From the NCBI GenBank assembly GCA_000817085.1, contig JUEM01000018.1, forward strand, positions 1 through 33,842: a DNA stretch of 33,842 bases. The letters are read 5' to 3'. The notes under the pieces are model-generated. The model was not told the origin of the DNA. It saw only the letters and a list, made by a program, of their open reading frames with translations, and ran no database searches. This document shows, piece after piece, positions 8,128 through 17,027 of this stretch (position 1 is the first letter of the stretch; the number at the start of each line of letters is the position of its first letter). The stretch comes from a marine actinobacterium MedAcidi-G1. Lineage in GTDB: Bacteria > Actinomycetota > Acidimicrobiia > Acidimicrobiales > MedAcidi-G1. The position numbers and the translations under genes were made by a program.

Positions 8128-8189
8128 TTATAGATCTTCGAGGGCTCTAAAACGCATAATGCTTTGTTGATTGGTAGGGTGATTTCCAC

Positions 8190-8262
8190 GCGGACGTAGC
8201 TCAGCTGGTAGAGCATCACCTTGCCAAGGTGAGGGTCGCGAGTTCAAATCTCGTCGTCCGCT
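8190..8262 (+). tRNA. tRNA-Gly (anticodon GCC)
   Basis: A 73-base cloverleaf is visible: acceptor GCGGACG/CGTCCGC, D-arm GCTC/GAGC, anticodon stem TCACC/GGTGA around loop TTGCCAA with anticodon GCC, and a T-arm around TTCAAAT. The discriminator base is T, and CCA is not encoded. It marks the left edge of the catabolic island. Confidence 0.96.
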
Positions 8263-8310
8263 CAAATAGAATCAAATTAAGGCTTACTTGTCGCCGATGG
8301 CTAGGAACAG

Positions 8311-10116
8311 ATGACGGAAATTAAGACAACTATTGATTTTGACCCAGATGCTTTAAGGACAAGGTATAAGGCGGAGCGTGATAAACGTATTCGTTCAGAT
8401 GGTAATGAACAGTATCTTGAAGCTACTGGAACCTTTTCTCACTTTTCTATAGATAACCGTGGGGGAAAGATTATTGAAAGAGATCCACTTAGTAACGAAG
8501 TTGATGTAGTTGTTATTGGTGGTGGTTTTGGAGGCCTGATAGCAGGGGCGCGTTTAAAGAACGCTGGGATTGATGATGTTCTTTTAATTGAGAAAGGTGC
8601 TGATTTTGGTGGAACTTGGTATTGGAACCAATACCCGGGTGCCCGTTGTGACGTTGAATCCTACATCTATCTACCTCTTCTTGAAGAAGTCGATAAAATT
8701 CCTTCTGAAAAATATGCGTCTGCAACTGAGATACAAGAACATGCTCGTGCTATTGCTAATCGCTTTGACCTAGATAAAGACGTTTGCTTTCAGACAGAAG
8801 TGAAAAGCATTCAATGGAATGCGAATACGAGTCGATGGATAGTAGTTACTGACAGAGGTGATGCTATAAAAGCTCGATTTGTAGTCATGGCTTCAGGACC
8901 TTTGCACAAGTTGAAGCTTCCCGGAATCGAAGGTATAGACACCTTCGCGGGCCATGTGTTCCATACCAGTCGTTGGGACTATGACTATACGGGCGGTTCC
9001 CCGAATGATGATTTAACAGGTTTAGCGGATAAACGTGTGGCTCTCATCGGCACAGGGGCCACCGCTATTCAGTGTGTTTCACACCTTGGTAAAGCCTCTA
9101 AGCATTTGTATGTCTTTCAACGAACTCCTTCATCAGTTGATTTTAGAGGTAACAGACCTACAGACTCCGAGTGGGCTGGATCTCTCGAACCAGGTTGGCA
9201 TAAGGAGAGAATGGAGAACTTCAACAATTTAGTTTCAGGGATACCTCAAGAAGTTGATTTAGTTGATGACTGTTGGACTGACCTGATAGGCAATATCGCC
9301 GATATGTACAGAAGAGGTGCGGTGCAACCCGAGATGGACTTATTGGAAGTTCTTGAGATGGCAAATTTTGAAAAAATGGAGTCGATTAGAAAGCGTGTGG
9401 AGGAAAGTGTTGATGATCCTGAAATAGCAGAAGCTTTAAAACCTTGGTACGCGCTTTTTTGTAAGAGGCCATGCTTTGACGATGAGTATCTACCTACATT
9501 TAATAGAGAAAATGTTGATCTTATTGACACAGGTGGTTTAGGAGTCGAAAAAATTACCTCTGGAGGCGTGGTCGTAGCAGGGGAAGAATATGAAGTTGAT
9601 TGCATAATTTTCGCAACTGGATTTGAAGTAGGCACTGGGTACGAACGACGTGCTGGGTGCCAAGTGGTGGGAGCTGATGGTAGAACTCTTACAGAGAAAT
9701 GGGATGAACATGGAGTTTCAACTCTGCATGGATTGCAAACCAGCGGGTATCCAAACTATTTCATGCTGGGCGCCAATCAGGGTGCTTTCACAGTTAATTT
9801 TCCTCACCTTTTAGACGAGGCAGCAACAAATACTGTTTGCATAATTAAACACACAGTTGATGAAGGTTACTTAACGGTAGATGTTGTGCAAGAAGCTGAA
9901 GATGAGTGGGTAAAAACCATAGTTGAAAAAGCGCGCGGTCCAATCGGATCAGGACCAGGAAGTACAGAATGCACACCTGGTTATTACAATAATGAGGGTC
10001 ATTTAAATGAAAAAGCCCGTCAAGGGGCTCCTTATGGTGGAGGGTCAGTTGAATTTTTTAAACTGATGGAAGGCTGGCGTAACGACGGAGATTTTAAGGG
10101 TCTTAAATTCAACTAG
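8311..10116 (+). CDS. Type I Baeyer-Villiger flavin monooxygenase
   Basis: The 601-residue FAD/NADPH enzyme inserts oxygen next to a ketone carbonyl to give an ester or lactone. The FAD Rossmann motif GGGFGG is at 70-75, followed by GGTWYWNQYPGARCD, typical of cyclohexanone/phenylacetone monooxygenases. The diagnostic fingerprint F-x-G-x3-H-x3-W reads FAGHVFHTSRWD from residue 212, and the NADPH motif GTGATA is at 247-252. The N-terminal extension of about 60 residues is common in this class. AGGA precedes the ATG by about 5 bases. It is followed by two short-chain dehydrogenases on the same strand, suggesting an alcohol-to-ketone-to-ester sequence. The substrate is unknown; a methyl ketone from an isoprenoid would suit the neighbouring operon. 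Confidence 0.92.
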   Translation: MTEIKTTIDFDPDALRTRYKAERDKRIRSDGNEQYLEATGTFSHFSIDNRGGKIIERDPLSNEVDVVVIGGGFGGLIAGARLKNAGIDDVLLIEKGADFGGTWYWNQYPGARCDVESYIYLPLLEEVDKIPSEKYASATEIQEHARAIANRFDLDKDVCFQTEVKSIQWNANTSRWIVVTDRGDAIKARFVVMASGPLHKLKLPGIEGIDTFAGHVFHTSRWDYDYTGGSPNDDLTGLADKRVALIGTGATAIQCVSHLGKASKHLYVFQRTPSSVDFRGNRPTDSEWAGSLEPGWHKERMENFNNLVSGIPQEVDLVDDCWTDLIGNIADMYRRGAVQPEMDLLEVLEMANFEKMESIRKRVEESVDDPEIAEALKPWYALFCKRPCFDDEYLPTFNRENVDLIDTGGLGVEKITSGGVVVAGEEYEVDCIIFATGFEVGTGYERRAGCQVVGADGRTLTEKWDEHGVSTLHGLQTSGYPNYFMLGANQGAFTVNFPHLLDEAATNTVCIIKHTVDEGYLTVDVVQEAEDEWVKTIVEKARGPIGSGPGSTECTPGYYNNEGHLNEKARQGAPYGGGSVEFFKLMEGWRNDGDFKGLKFN

Positions 10117-10196
10117 TTTTGTCATTACCCGCTTGCACCACATGGCAACTGAGTCGTTATTATCATTTAAGAAGAAAGAAATATAGAGGGGTATCC

Positions 10197-10976
10197 ATGG
10201 GAGAATTAGACGGACGGGTTGCCTGTGTGACTGGCGGAACTCGTGGAATTGGAAGAGCCATTGCAGAAGCATTTTTGGAAGAAGGCGCCCAAGTCGTAAT
10301 AAATGGAAGAAGTCCTGAAAAAGGGGAGCAAGCACTTTCAGAAATAGGGGCTGGAGAAAATTTACATTTTATTTCTGGTGATGTAACAGAGCAGGCTGTT
10401 TGTGAAAGCCTTGTGGACCAAACAGTTGAGCATTTTGGAAAAATCGACATCATGGTAAATAATGCTGGTGGAGGTGGTGACGCAGCCCCATTAGTAGACA
10501 TGAGTGATGAGATTTGGAATTTTGTTTTGAATTGGAATCTAAATCACCCCATGTGGTGTATGCGGCGAGCTTTAAAATACATGATTCCACAAGAATGGGG
10601 TCGAATAATCAATATTTCTTCCATGTATGGAAAAACTGTCATTCCTACTAATTCTCATTATGTGACTACTAAGCATGGTCTTAATGGTCTCACTAAGGTA
10701 GTAGCTCATGAGGTAGGAGCAATGGGAATAACAGTGAATGCATTATGTCCTGGCGGAATTCTCACAGATGTTATGAATAGTGATGGACGCGTTGCAGCCG
10801 AAGCGCTAGGTATGGAATTTCAAGAATTCTTAGACATGATGGCTGCCCCCTCAGCGATAAAAAGATTAAATGAAGTTGAAGACGTTTCTCTTGTAGCTGT
10901 TTTGCTGGCGTCAGATGCTGGAGCGGGTATTTCCGGTTCACTTATTAATGTCGACGGCGGCCAGGTGCCTTACTAA
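10197..10976 (+). CDS. Short-chain dehydrogenase/reductase, tandem copy 1
   Basis: The 259-residue Rossmann oxidoreductase is a classical SDR. TGGTRGIG at 12-19 is the nucleotide-binding glycine motif, NNAGGGG follows, and the catalytic set is Ser142, Tyr155 and Lys159 (YVTTK). The ATG at 10197 is chosen over the longer open frame from 10119 because GAGGGG lies directly upstream and the SDR fold starts at once. It probably interconverts a secondary alcohol and a ketone beside the Baeyer-Villiger enzyme. It aligns without gaps to the next gene over all 259 residues, so the pair arose by tandem duplication. AtuB and AtuG of the terpene pathway are also SDRs, but one-to-one orthology is not shown. 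Confidence 0.88.
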   Translation: MGELDGRVACVTGGTRGIGRAIAEAFLEEGAQVVINGRSPEKGEQALSEIGAGENLHFISGDVTEQAVCESLVDQTVEHFGKIDIMVNNAGGGGDAAPLVDMSDEIWNFVLNWNLNHPMWCMRRALKYMIPQEWGRIINISSMYGKTVIPTNSHYVTTKHGLNGLTKVVAHEVGAMGITVNALCPGGILTDVMNSDGRVAAEALGMEFQEFLDMMAAPSAIKRLNEVEDVSLVAVLLASDAGAGISGSLINVDGGQVPY

Positions 10977-10992
10977 ACGAGGAGATTCAAAG

Positions 10993-11772
10993 ATGGGAAA
11001 GTTAGAAGGAAAAGTTGCGGTAATAACTGCGAGTACGAGAAGTATCGGTAGGGCAATAGCAGAAATTTATTTATCTGAGGGTGCCAAAGTCGTAGTAAGT
11101 GGAAGAAGTGCTGAAAAAGGTGAGCAAGCTCTCGTGGAAATGGATGCGGGAGAAAATGCTCATTTCATAGCCTGCGATGCGGTTAATCAATCTGAAGTTG
11201 AATCACTTATCGATGAGACAGTTAAACATTTCGGGAAACTTGACATTGTTGTTTTAAATGCAGGGGGCATTATGGGAGCCGCTCCTGTGGCAGAGATGAC
11301 CGATGAGGTTTGGAATCATGCGTTGGATATAAATTTAAATCACACTTTCTGGGGCATGCGAAAAGCTTTAGGTCATATGATTCCCCAGGAGTCAGGACGG
11401 ATAATTGCGATGTCTTCAATGGAAGGAAAACTCGCTAAAGCTACCCTGTCTAACTACACGTCAAACAAACATGCGATAAACGGACTCGTGAAAGTTGCCG
11501 CACACGAAGTAGGAACCTTAGGGATCACAGTTAATGCTATTTTGCCAGGTCTGGTACTCACAGATATGTTCTATGAGTCAATGCCAGCTACCGCAGAAAC
11601 TATGGGAGTTACATTAGAGGAAGCAGCAGATATGTTCACTCAGCCAGCTGCCATAAAGCGGCCTAACACAGTAGAAGAAGTTGCCGCTGTAGCTTTGATG
11701 CTTGCCCGTGATGAAGCTCGAAATATCACAGGATGCTTGTTCCCTGTTGATGGCGGGACAATGCCATATTAA
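10993..11772 (+). CDS. Short-chain dehydrogenase/reductase, tandem copy 2 with altered glycine motif
   Basis: This 259-residue protein matches the preceding SDR end to end with no gaps. It keeps the catalytic Tyr155 and Lys159 (YTSNK) and the Ser at about 142. Its nucleotide-binding motif reads TASTRSIG at 12-19: two of the three usual glycines are Ala13 and Ser17, and the NNAG motif has become LNAG. This points to changed cofactor handling or a changed role, such as a partner subunit of copy 1. The ATG at 10993 follows GAGGAG with good spacing, 16 bases after the first SDR stop, so the two are co-transcribed. It converges on the enoyl-CoA hydratase gene with 13 bases between the stops. Confidence 0.85.
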   Translation: MGKLEGKVAVITASTRSIGRAIAEIYLSEGAKVVVSGRSAEKGEQALVEMDAGENAHFIACDAVNQSEVESLIDETVKHFGKLDIVVLNAGGIMGAAPVAEMTDEVWNHALDINLNHTFWGMRKALGHMIPQESGRIIAMSSMEGKLAKATLSNYTSNKHAINGLVKVAAHEVGTLGITVNAILPGLVLTDMFYESMPATAETMGVTLEEAADMFTQPAAIKRPNTVEEVAAVALMLARDEARNITGCLFPVDGGTMPY

Positions 11773-11785
11773 AAATTTGTGAAGA

Positions 11786-12556
11786 TTAATCGTTCATCCA
11801 AGATGGAGGTCTCTTGTCTAAATATGCTCGCATTCCCTCCTGAGCTTCTTCACCTTTAAAGAGACTTGCGGACAACTCGGATGTCCAGGTAAAAGCTTCA
11901 TCTACTTGCATTTGAGGAACTCGTAATGTTAGTTGTTTGGCAGCAGCGATTGCTTCAGGTCCTCCGGCTTTAATATCAGAAACTATTTCTTGAATTACAG
12001 AGTCGATTTCATTTGCAGGAACTGCAGCATTAATTAGACCCATTCGCGCAGCTTCTGAAGCTGAGAAACGATTGCCGCGAAGAAAAGCTTCACTTGCTTC
12101 AGCAGGCCGCATTTTGGGAAGACACAGCACTGAAATCATCGCAGGAGCGACACCTATACGAACTTCGGTGAAGCCAAATTTTGCTTCTTCTATCGATATT
12201 GAGATATCCATTGCGGCAGCGATTCCCATTCCGCCCGCCACACAGTGTCCAGAGATTTTTCCTATATAAGGTTTGGATGATTCTCTAAATCTTCCAAAAA
12301 TTTCTAATGGATCAATTGGTTTAGTCGAAGATTTGTCCTCTTTACGTGATGATCTTTCTGATAGATCTGCTCCTGCGCAGAAAACCCGACCGCTGTTGGT
12401 CAAAATAATTACTCGTACGTCGGGGTTCCCTTCAGCTTCATCAAGAGTTTGTGCTAACTCTGAAGTAAGTCCTACGCTGAGAGCATTTCTATTTTCTTCG
12501 TCTTGGAGAGTTACGGTTAAAACTCCGTCGTCAAATTCTGTACCTATAAGGTTCAT
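11786..12556 (-). CDS. Enoyl-CoA hydratase/isomerase family (AtuE-like candidate)
   Basis: The 256-residue crotonase-fold enzyme probably adds water across an enoyl-CoA double bond. The oxyanion-hole segments FCAGADL (59-65) and AGGMG (107-111) are present. Glu131 (FTEVRIG) and Glu156 (ASEAFLRG) occupy the positions of the two catalytic glutamates of mammalian crotonase, Glu144 and Glu164. It is the last gene of the seven-gene operon, and its start overlaps the preceding stop by one base (TGATG). In an atu-type route this would be the hydratase acting on the carboxylated enoyl-CoA (isohexenylglutaconyl-CoA); that assignment rests on context only. Confidence 0.87.
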   Translation of the reverse strand: MNLIGTEFDDGVLTVTLQDEENRNALSVGLTSELAQTLDEAEGNPDVRVIILTNSGRVFCAGADLSERSSRKEDKSSTKPIDPLEIFGRFRESSKPYIGKISGHCVAGGMGIAAAMDISISIEEAKFGFTEVRIGVAPAMISVLCLPKMRPAEASEAFLRGNRFSASEAARMGLINAAVPANEIDSVIQEIVSDIKAGGPEAIAAAKQLTLRVPQMQVDEAFTWTSELSASLFKGEEAQEGMRAYLDKRPPSWMND

Positions 12557-13353
12557 CAGTCACTCCTTTTCGTGGGTCCGTCTGTGGGGGGTCCAGCAAA
12601 AGCTTGCGCAAGTTCCATCCATTCTTTTGCAGTATCTCCGTTTACTTTGAGCTCTGTATCTCGAAGATGTCGACGCTGGGTAACCACCAGACAGAAATCT
12701 TTAGCAAGTCCTTCAACGGAGTCCGGTGCATCTGAAGGTCCCCAAGTCCAAATTTCTTCATCAGGTCCCACTAATGAAATGTAAACTTCACCTTCCGGGA
12801 CTTCTAGATGCCGGTTCATGTATGACCATTGACGGGTAATGGCACCCAGATGAGCAATGTGACGGAGTCTTTGTGTGTCTGGACGGTCACCTCCTACAGC
12901 ATCAATTATGTCTTGCCCATGTGCCCAAACTTCCATGAGTCTCGCAGTCAGAAATGAGTTTGATCCCATTGAAGGCCCGTACCAAATCACACGACTTTCA
13001 TTACTAAGAGTTGAGGCTGAATTTGCTAAATTTTCGCGCCCTTTTCTCCATGTGGCCAGTAGAGATTCTGGGGTGAGTGAACGATAGTGGCCTAGTGTGA
13101 AGTCATCAGATGCTTCGGAACCATTCACAGCTGAAGCAATAAGATCATCTACAGAAGATCTGAATTTTTCAGGGTTAGTTATCGCTAAGGATGCTGCATT
13201 GTCGAAATAAGTAAGATGTCCGATTTGGTCAGCAACATTCCACCTATCGCTAGAAGTTGGCACTGTCCACATATGAGTATCTAGTTTCTCAACGACCTCG
13301 TCAAGAGCTTGTTGCTCTGCAATAAGATCTATGATTGTTTCATTTATATCCAT
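12556..13353 (-). CDS. MDMPI/DinB-like metalloprotein, TIGR03084-type
   Basis: The 265-residue protein belongs to the DinB-like superfamily with mycothiol-dependent maleylpyruvate isomerase. RWNVADQIGHL near residue 46 and MEVWAHGQD at 140-148 give His46, Glu141 and His145, matching the spacing of the metal ligands His52, Glu144 and His148 of the Corynebacterium enzyme. TIGR03084 is the closest family I recognise. Such proteins may use mycothiol, the actinobacterial thiol, for isomerisation or detoxification. It overlaps the TetR gene by 14 bases and the hydratase gene by 1, so it belongs to the operon. It has no counterpart in the Pseudomonas atu cluster. Its reaction is unknown. Confidence 0.75.
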   Translation of the reverse strand: MDINETIIDLIAEQQALDEVVEKLDTHMWTVPTSSDRWNVADQIGHLTYFDNAASLAITNPEKFRSSVDDLIASAVNGSEASDDFTLGHYRSLTPESLLATWRKGRENLANSASTLSNESRVIWYGPSMGSNSFLTARLMEVWAHGQDIIDAVGGDRPDTQRLRHIAHLGAITRQWSYMNRHLEVPEGEVYISLVGPDEEIWTWGPSDAPDSVEGLAKDFCLVVTQRRHLRDTELKVNGDTAKEWMELAQAFAGPPTDGPTKRSD

Positions 13354-14050
13354 TTGATTCCTCAGAACTAAACTGGTTGTTTCTGTGTTGATTCCTCGAG
13401 GTTAATCCCGCAAGTACTAGGTCGAGAGCTTCATCAGCTGCTTGTTTGGGCGAAGATCTGAGAGACCCAATCACCTCTGGTCTGGAAAAATCTCTTCCTA
13501 TTCCTGCCATAAGTCTTGCAATTGCTGCTGTATCAACGTTTCCAATCTCGCCTTTTTCAACAGCTATATCTAGTAATCGGTGAGTAATGGCGATCAGGTA
13601 AGAGTTGTGATCTTCAATTAATTTTTGGGCCGCTGGCACTTTTTGTAGGTCTCGAGCGAAAGCTTCTGTTGTCTTTGCGGCAGCCACATTAGCGGCCTGC
13701 AGATAAGTGCGAATGGCTTTTAAAGGTTGCATATTGGGTGATATGGCAGACATTGCTGTTCTACCTCTTGACCATAGGTTTCTCTCGATAACTATAAGAA
13801 CAAGTTGTTCTTTACTTGGAGCCAGGCTGTAAAGAGTTCTTAAAGAACAGTTGAGTTTTTTTGCAATTTCTGCCATGGTGAGATGGGCGAAGCCCTTATT
13901 AAAAAGTTTTCCCAAACCTGACAGAAGATTACGTTGACGTTCAGTTAGTTCAGTTTCTTTTTGTTTTGAAAGAACTAATTTTGGAGGGCGAATATCTTTC
14001 AAATAGAAGTCGATACTTTCCGTACGAGGTTTAAGAATCGCTCCTTTCAT
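13340..14050 (-). CDS. TetR-family transcriptional regulator
   Basis: The 236-residue protein has a TetR DNA-binding domain. The helix-turn-helix lies at about 57-76 (LTMAEIAKKLNCSLRTLYSLAPSKEQL region), with an all-helical ligand-binding C-terminal part. About 35 residues precede the DNA-binding domain, longer than usual. It is embedded in the operon, overlapping the acyl-CoA dehydrogenase gene by 4 bases upstream and the MDMPI-like gene by 14 bases downstream. It therefore probably controls its own operon by answering to a pathway acyl-CoA or terpenoid. The Pseudomonas atu cluster is likewise repressed by a TetR protein (AtuR). The candidate target is the inverted-repeat pair at 20638-20664. 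Confidence 0.85.
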   Translation of the reverse strand: MKGAILKPRTESIDFYLKDIRPPKLVLSKQKETELTERQRNLLSGLGKLFNKGFAHLTMAEIAKKLNCSLRTLYSLAPSKEQLVLIVIERNLWSRGRTAMSAISPNMQPLKAIRTYLQAANVAAAKTTEAFARDLQKVPAAQKLIEDHNSYLIAITHRLLDIAVEKGEIGNVDTAAIARLMAGIGRDFSRPEVIGSLRSSPKQAADEALDLVLAGLTSRNQHRNNQFSSEESNGYK

Positions 14051-15267
14051 CGTTTTCTAGCTTCCGACCAAGTTTTTCCCTCTTCAACATCTATATCACG
14101 CGGAAGATCGAGCACCCTTTCAGCTACGATATTTCGTTGAACTGCGAATGTCCCTCCTCCGAGAGTAAGAGCAGGGGAGAAAAGAAAGCCGAAATGCCAT
14201 ATTGGATCACTGGCAGGAAAGTTTCTTTTGTCAACGTTTACTTTCGTAGGGCCAGAGCTTAATGCCGGGTCAATTTTTCCAGAGGGGCCAGACCCTTTAA
14301 TCATTCCTGAGGTACTACAAAGATTTTTAGCTATTTCCATTACATTTTGTCCATGATGATCAGCCATCAACTTTTGTATTGAAGCTTCAGGTCCTGGAAC
14401 TTTACCGGCAAGCCTTGCACTCAGGGTTCTCAATCTATTGAGTCTTAGCACCTCAGATTCACAATAAAGATCCATTAATTTTTGACGGACAATTGGATCA
14501 GCTTCTCCGCCTGAATCTCTTACTAAGTCGAGCAGGGTATTAGCCGAAGGGCCGTCGCCCCATAGAGACCCTTCGGAAGATAGTGAGACACGTTCATTGG
14601 CTAGTGTCATTCTCGCTAATCTCCAGCCGTCACCTTCTTCTCCTACTAGAAGTTCGGCTGGAAGCCTTACGTCATCGAAAAAGACTTGATTGAATGAGTG
14701 AGCTGTCGTCATGTCAACTATTGGTTCCATGGAAATTCCTGGAAGGTTCATAGGGCATACGAAATAAGAGATGCCATGGTGTTTGGAGGCGTCAGGGTTG
14801 GTTCTTGCTATCAATATTCCAAAAGCGGCTCGATGAGCGTGACTAGACCAAATTTTTGAACCATTTACTACGTATTCGTCGCCATCACGTACAGCACGAG
14901 TGGAAAGGTTGGCTAGGTCAGAACCAGCGTCTGGCTCACTAAATAATTGACACCAAAAATCTTCACCATTTAAAAGGCGTGGGAGAAAACGATTTTTTTG
15001 CTCATCCGTACCGGCAGCTAGAATCGTTGGACCAGCCCAACCTATTCCTATTGGATTAGCAGGTCGGCTAATTCGGGCTTTTTTTAATTCTTCATCGATT
15101 ATTAACTGATGCATTGGTTTAGCAGAAATTCCCCATGGTTCAGGCCAGTGAGGCACCACATATCCAGCATCGACTAATTCTTGATTGCTCGGATTTGGAT
15201 TTTTGGAAATCCAGTTTCTTATTTCTATTCGTCTAGGATCATCTTCAGAAGGGAAGTCAAAGTCCAT
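14047..15267 (-). CDS. Acyl-CoA dehydrogenase lacking the canonical catalytic Glu (AtuD-like candidate)
   Basis: The 406-residue flavoprotein has the acyl-CoA dehydrogenase fold. FSEPDAGSDLANLSTRAVRDG is the flavin-loop motif, and GSKIWSSHAH follows. The C-terminal signature reads LGGGTFAVQRNIVAERVL; aligning it with YEGTSQIQ of medium-chain enzymes puts Gly371 where the catalytic Glu sits. The base may come from another helix, as in isovaleryl-CoA dehydrogenase. Alternatively, the protein may act on a branched chain or work as one half of a heteromer. It lies next to the atuA-like gene and overlaps the TetR gene by 4 bases. In an atu-type route it would desaturate citronellyl-CoA; the substrate is inferred from context. 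Confidence 0.88.
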   Translation of the reverse strand: MDFDFPSEDDPRRIEIRNWISKNPNPSNQELVDAGYVVPHWPEPWGISAKPMHQLIIDEELKKARISRPANPIGIGWAGPTILAAGTDEQKNRFLPRLLNGEDFWCQLFSEPDAGSDLANLSTRAVRDGDEYVVNGSKIWSSHAHRAAFGILIARTNPDASKHHGISYFVCPMNLPGISMEPIVDMTTAHSFNQVFFDDVRLPAELLVGEEGDGWRLARMTLANERVSLSSEGSLWGDGPSANTLLDLVRDSGGEADPIVRQKLMDLYCESEVLRLNRLRTLSARLAGKVPGPEASIQKLMADHHGQNVMEIAKNLCSTSGMIKGSGPSGKIDPALSSGPTKVNVDKRNFPASDPIWHFGFLFSPALTLGGGTFAVQRNIVAERVLDLPRDIDVEEGKTWSEARKR

Positions 15268-15269
15268 AA

Positions 15270-17027
15270 TCAGTCAATGAGTCTTTCGGGTATGTCTACC
15301 ACTCGGGCACGAAGCCATTCTCCAAAACTTTTAGCCTGACTATCTTGTCGTGTGGAAGAAGCAACTCCTTCTTCCAAAAGACCATGGACTAAAAAATTGA
15401 GTGAAAATATTTTGGGTAGTCGATATCTATCTATTTGCAATTGGGCTGTTTCGGGTAAAAGTTCTTGAAATTTTTTCGTTGTTAAGAAACTGTCTAGCCA
15501 AAGCCACGCGTCTTTGTTTCTTGCAAAAACTCCAAGGTTTGCATTGCCAGTTTTATCTCCAGACCTTGCTCCGACTAATACTCCAAGAGGAGCTCTTACA
15601 GTTTTTCCGAAGTCACTTAGCGGAGCTTCATCGTCAGGGAGGTCGATACTAACAGGGTCTCCCACAATGTGAGATTCGACAATGGTTCGTTTACCATCGA
15701 GTATTATCACGTGTTGGGGAACCAAGTCGCTTGGAATTAGAGCTGGCCAATGAACCCCGAATGGTTTAGCATTTCCACCACCTCCTATACCGAACAAGCC
15801 AGGAATAGTTGCTAAACCAAGCTCATTTACAGAATTGAATATCGCTCTACCGACCTTTTTTTCATCTGTATCTTTTACAGTTATTCTCCATAAAGCAACA
15901 GCCTCTTCATTAGTTTGAGGGTCTTCTTTATCTGTCCTAACAACTTTTGTTTTAACAGATTCAAAGTCTTCAGGCTCATGGGGGCATGCTTTCCAAAAAG
16001 CCTCTTCCACCAGTTCTGCTTTTTCTTTGATGTCTAAACCAGTTAAGGCAATAGACATGTCGGTTCTGTAGCCCCCGAGTTTATTCATTGAGACTTTTAG
16101 TGTTTCTGGTGGTGGTTCACCTTTTACGTTTTCAATTAGAACCCGGTCAGGTGATATTTCTTTCAATTCCAAAGTATCGAATCTTGCAGTCACATCTGGA
16201 CCTAGGTAAGAAGGAGAGCCGATTTCATAAAGTAGTTGTGAGGTAACTGTTCCCATGGAAACCTCTCCACCAGTTCCTTCGTGTTTTCCAATTATGGAAG
16301 AACCATCATCGGCAATATCCGCCCAAGGGAAGCCCGTCCGACTCATTCCTTTTACTTCGGTAAAAAAAGAATAATTTCCACCTGTTGCTTGCGTTCCGCA
16401 TTCGATTACATGACCTGCTACTACTGCGCCAGCAAGACTATCCCAGTCGTCTTTTGCCCATTGATGGTGCCATGCTGCAGGCCCACAAACGACAGCGGCA
16501 TCGGTTACACGACCTGTTATAACAATGTCGGCGCCATTGTTAAGTGATTCGACGATACCCCAACAGCCTAAATAGGCATTGGCGCTTATGTAGCCGTCCA
16601 ATTCAGTTATTGCATCCCCAGTATCCATGTGTTTAAAGTCGATTCCTGACTCAGTTAGTTCAGGAATACGTGACAAGATGTTGTCACCTTCTATGTAGGC
16701 AATAGAAGGATTGAGTCCTACTTTTGCTGCTACTTCAGCTACAGCTTCAGCGCAACTTGCTGGATCTAGTCCACCAGCATTGCTTATAACTTTTATATTT
16801 TTCTCCATGCATGTAGCCATTACTTGTTCCATTTGAGTTACGAAAGAACGCGCGTAACCTCCATTTGGTCTTTTAGCCTGGGTTCTGGCCAAAATTAGCA
16901 TTGTGAGTTCGGCCAGCCAGTCGCCGGTCAAAACATCTATTGGTCCATCATTGACCATCTCAGAGGCAGCGGAAAGGCGATCACCATAAAAGCCTGAGCA
17001 GTTAGCTATACGAATCGGATCAGCCAT
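15270..17027 (-). CDS. atuA: AtuA-family (DUF1446) acyclic terpene utilization protein
   Basis: The 585-residue protein matches the AtuA/DUF1446 family. Recognisable stretches are the opening IRIANCSGFYGDRLSAA, then VLTGDWLAELTM, NAGGLDP, GCWGIVESLNNGADIVITGR and YEIGSPSYLGPDV. A C-terminal domain carries the VLVGARSGDKTGNANLGVFAR segment. AtuA is required for growth of Pseudomonas on citronellol and geraniol, but its exact reaction is not settled; a role after carboxylation has been proposed. The frame is open to an ATG at 17051, but the ATG at 17027 has AGAAAGG just before it and the conserved fold starts there. It overlaps the biotin carboxylase gene by 8 bases and is the most diagnostic member of the operon. 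Confidence 0.85.
   Translation of the reverse strand: MADPIRIANCSGFYGDRLSAASEMVNDGPIDVLTGDWLAELTMLILARTQAKRPNGGYARSFVTQMEQVMATCMEKNIKVISNAGGLDPASCAEAVAEVAAKVGLNPSIAYIEGDNILSRIPELTESGIDFKHMDTGDAITELDGYISANAYLGCWGIVESLNNGADIVITGRVTDAAVVCGPAAWHHQWAKDDWDSLAGAVVAGHVIECGTQATGGNYSFFTEVKGMSRTGFPWADIADDGSSIIGKHEGTGGEVSMGTVTSQLLYEIGSPSYLGPDVTARFDTLELKEISPDRVLIENVKGEPPPETLKVSMNKLGGYRTDMSIALTGLDIKEKAELVEEAFWKACPHEPEDFESVKTKVVRTDKEDPQTNEEAVALWRITVKDTDEKKVGRAIFNSVNELGLATIPGLFGIGGGGNAKPFGVHWPALIPSDLVPQHVIILDGKRTIVESHIVGDPVSIDLPDDEAPLSDFGKTVRAPLGVLVGARSGDKTGNANLGVFARNKDAWLWLDSFLTTKKFQELLPETAQLQIDRYRLPKIFSLNFLVHGLLEEGVASSTRQDSQAKSFGEWLRARVVDIPERLID

Noticed and set aside
16281-16547. Open frames on the plus strand across the atu-like operon
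   Set aside because: They are shadows of strongly conserved minus-strand genes with no family signature or ribosome-binding site.
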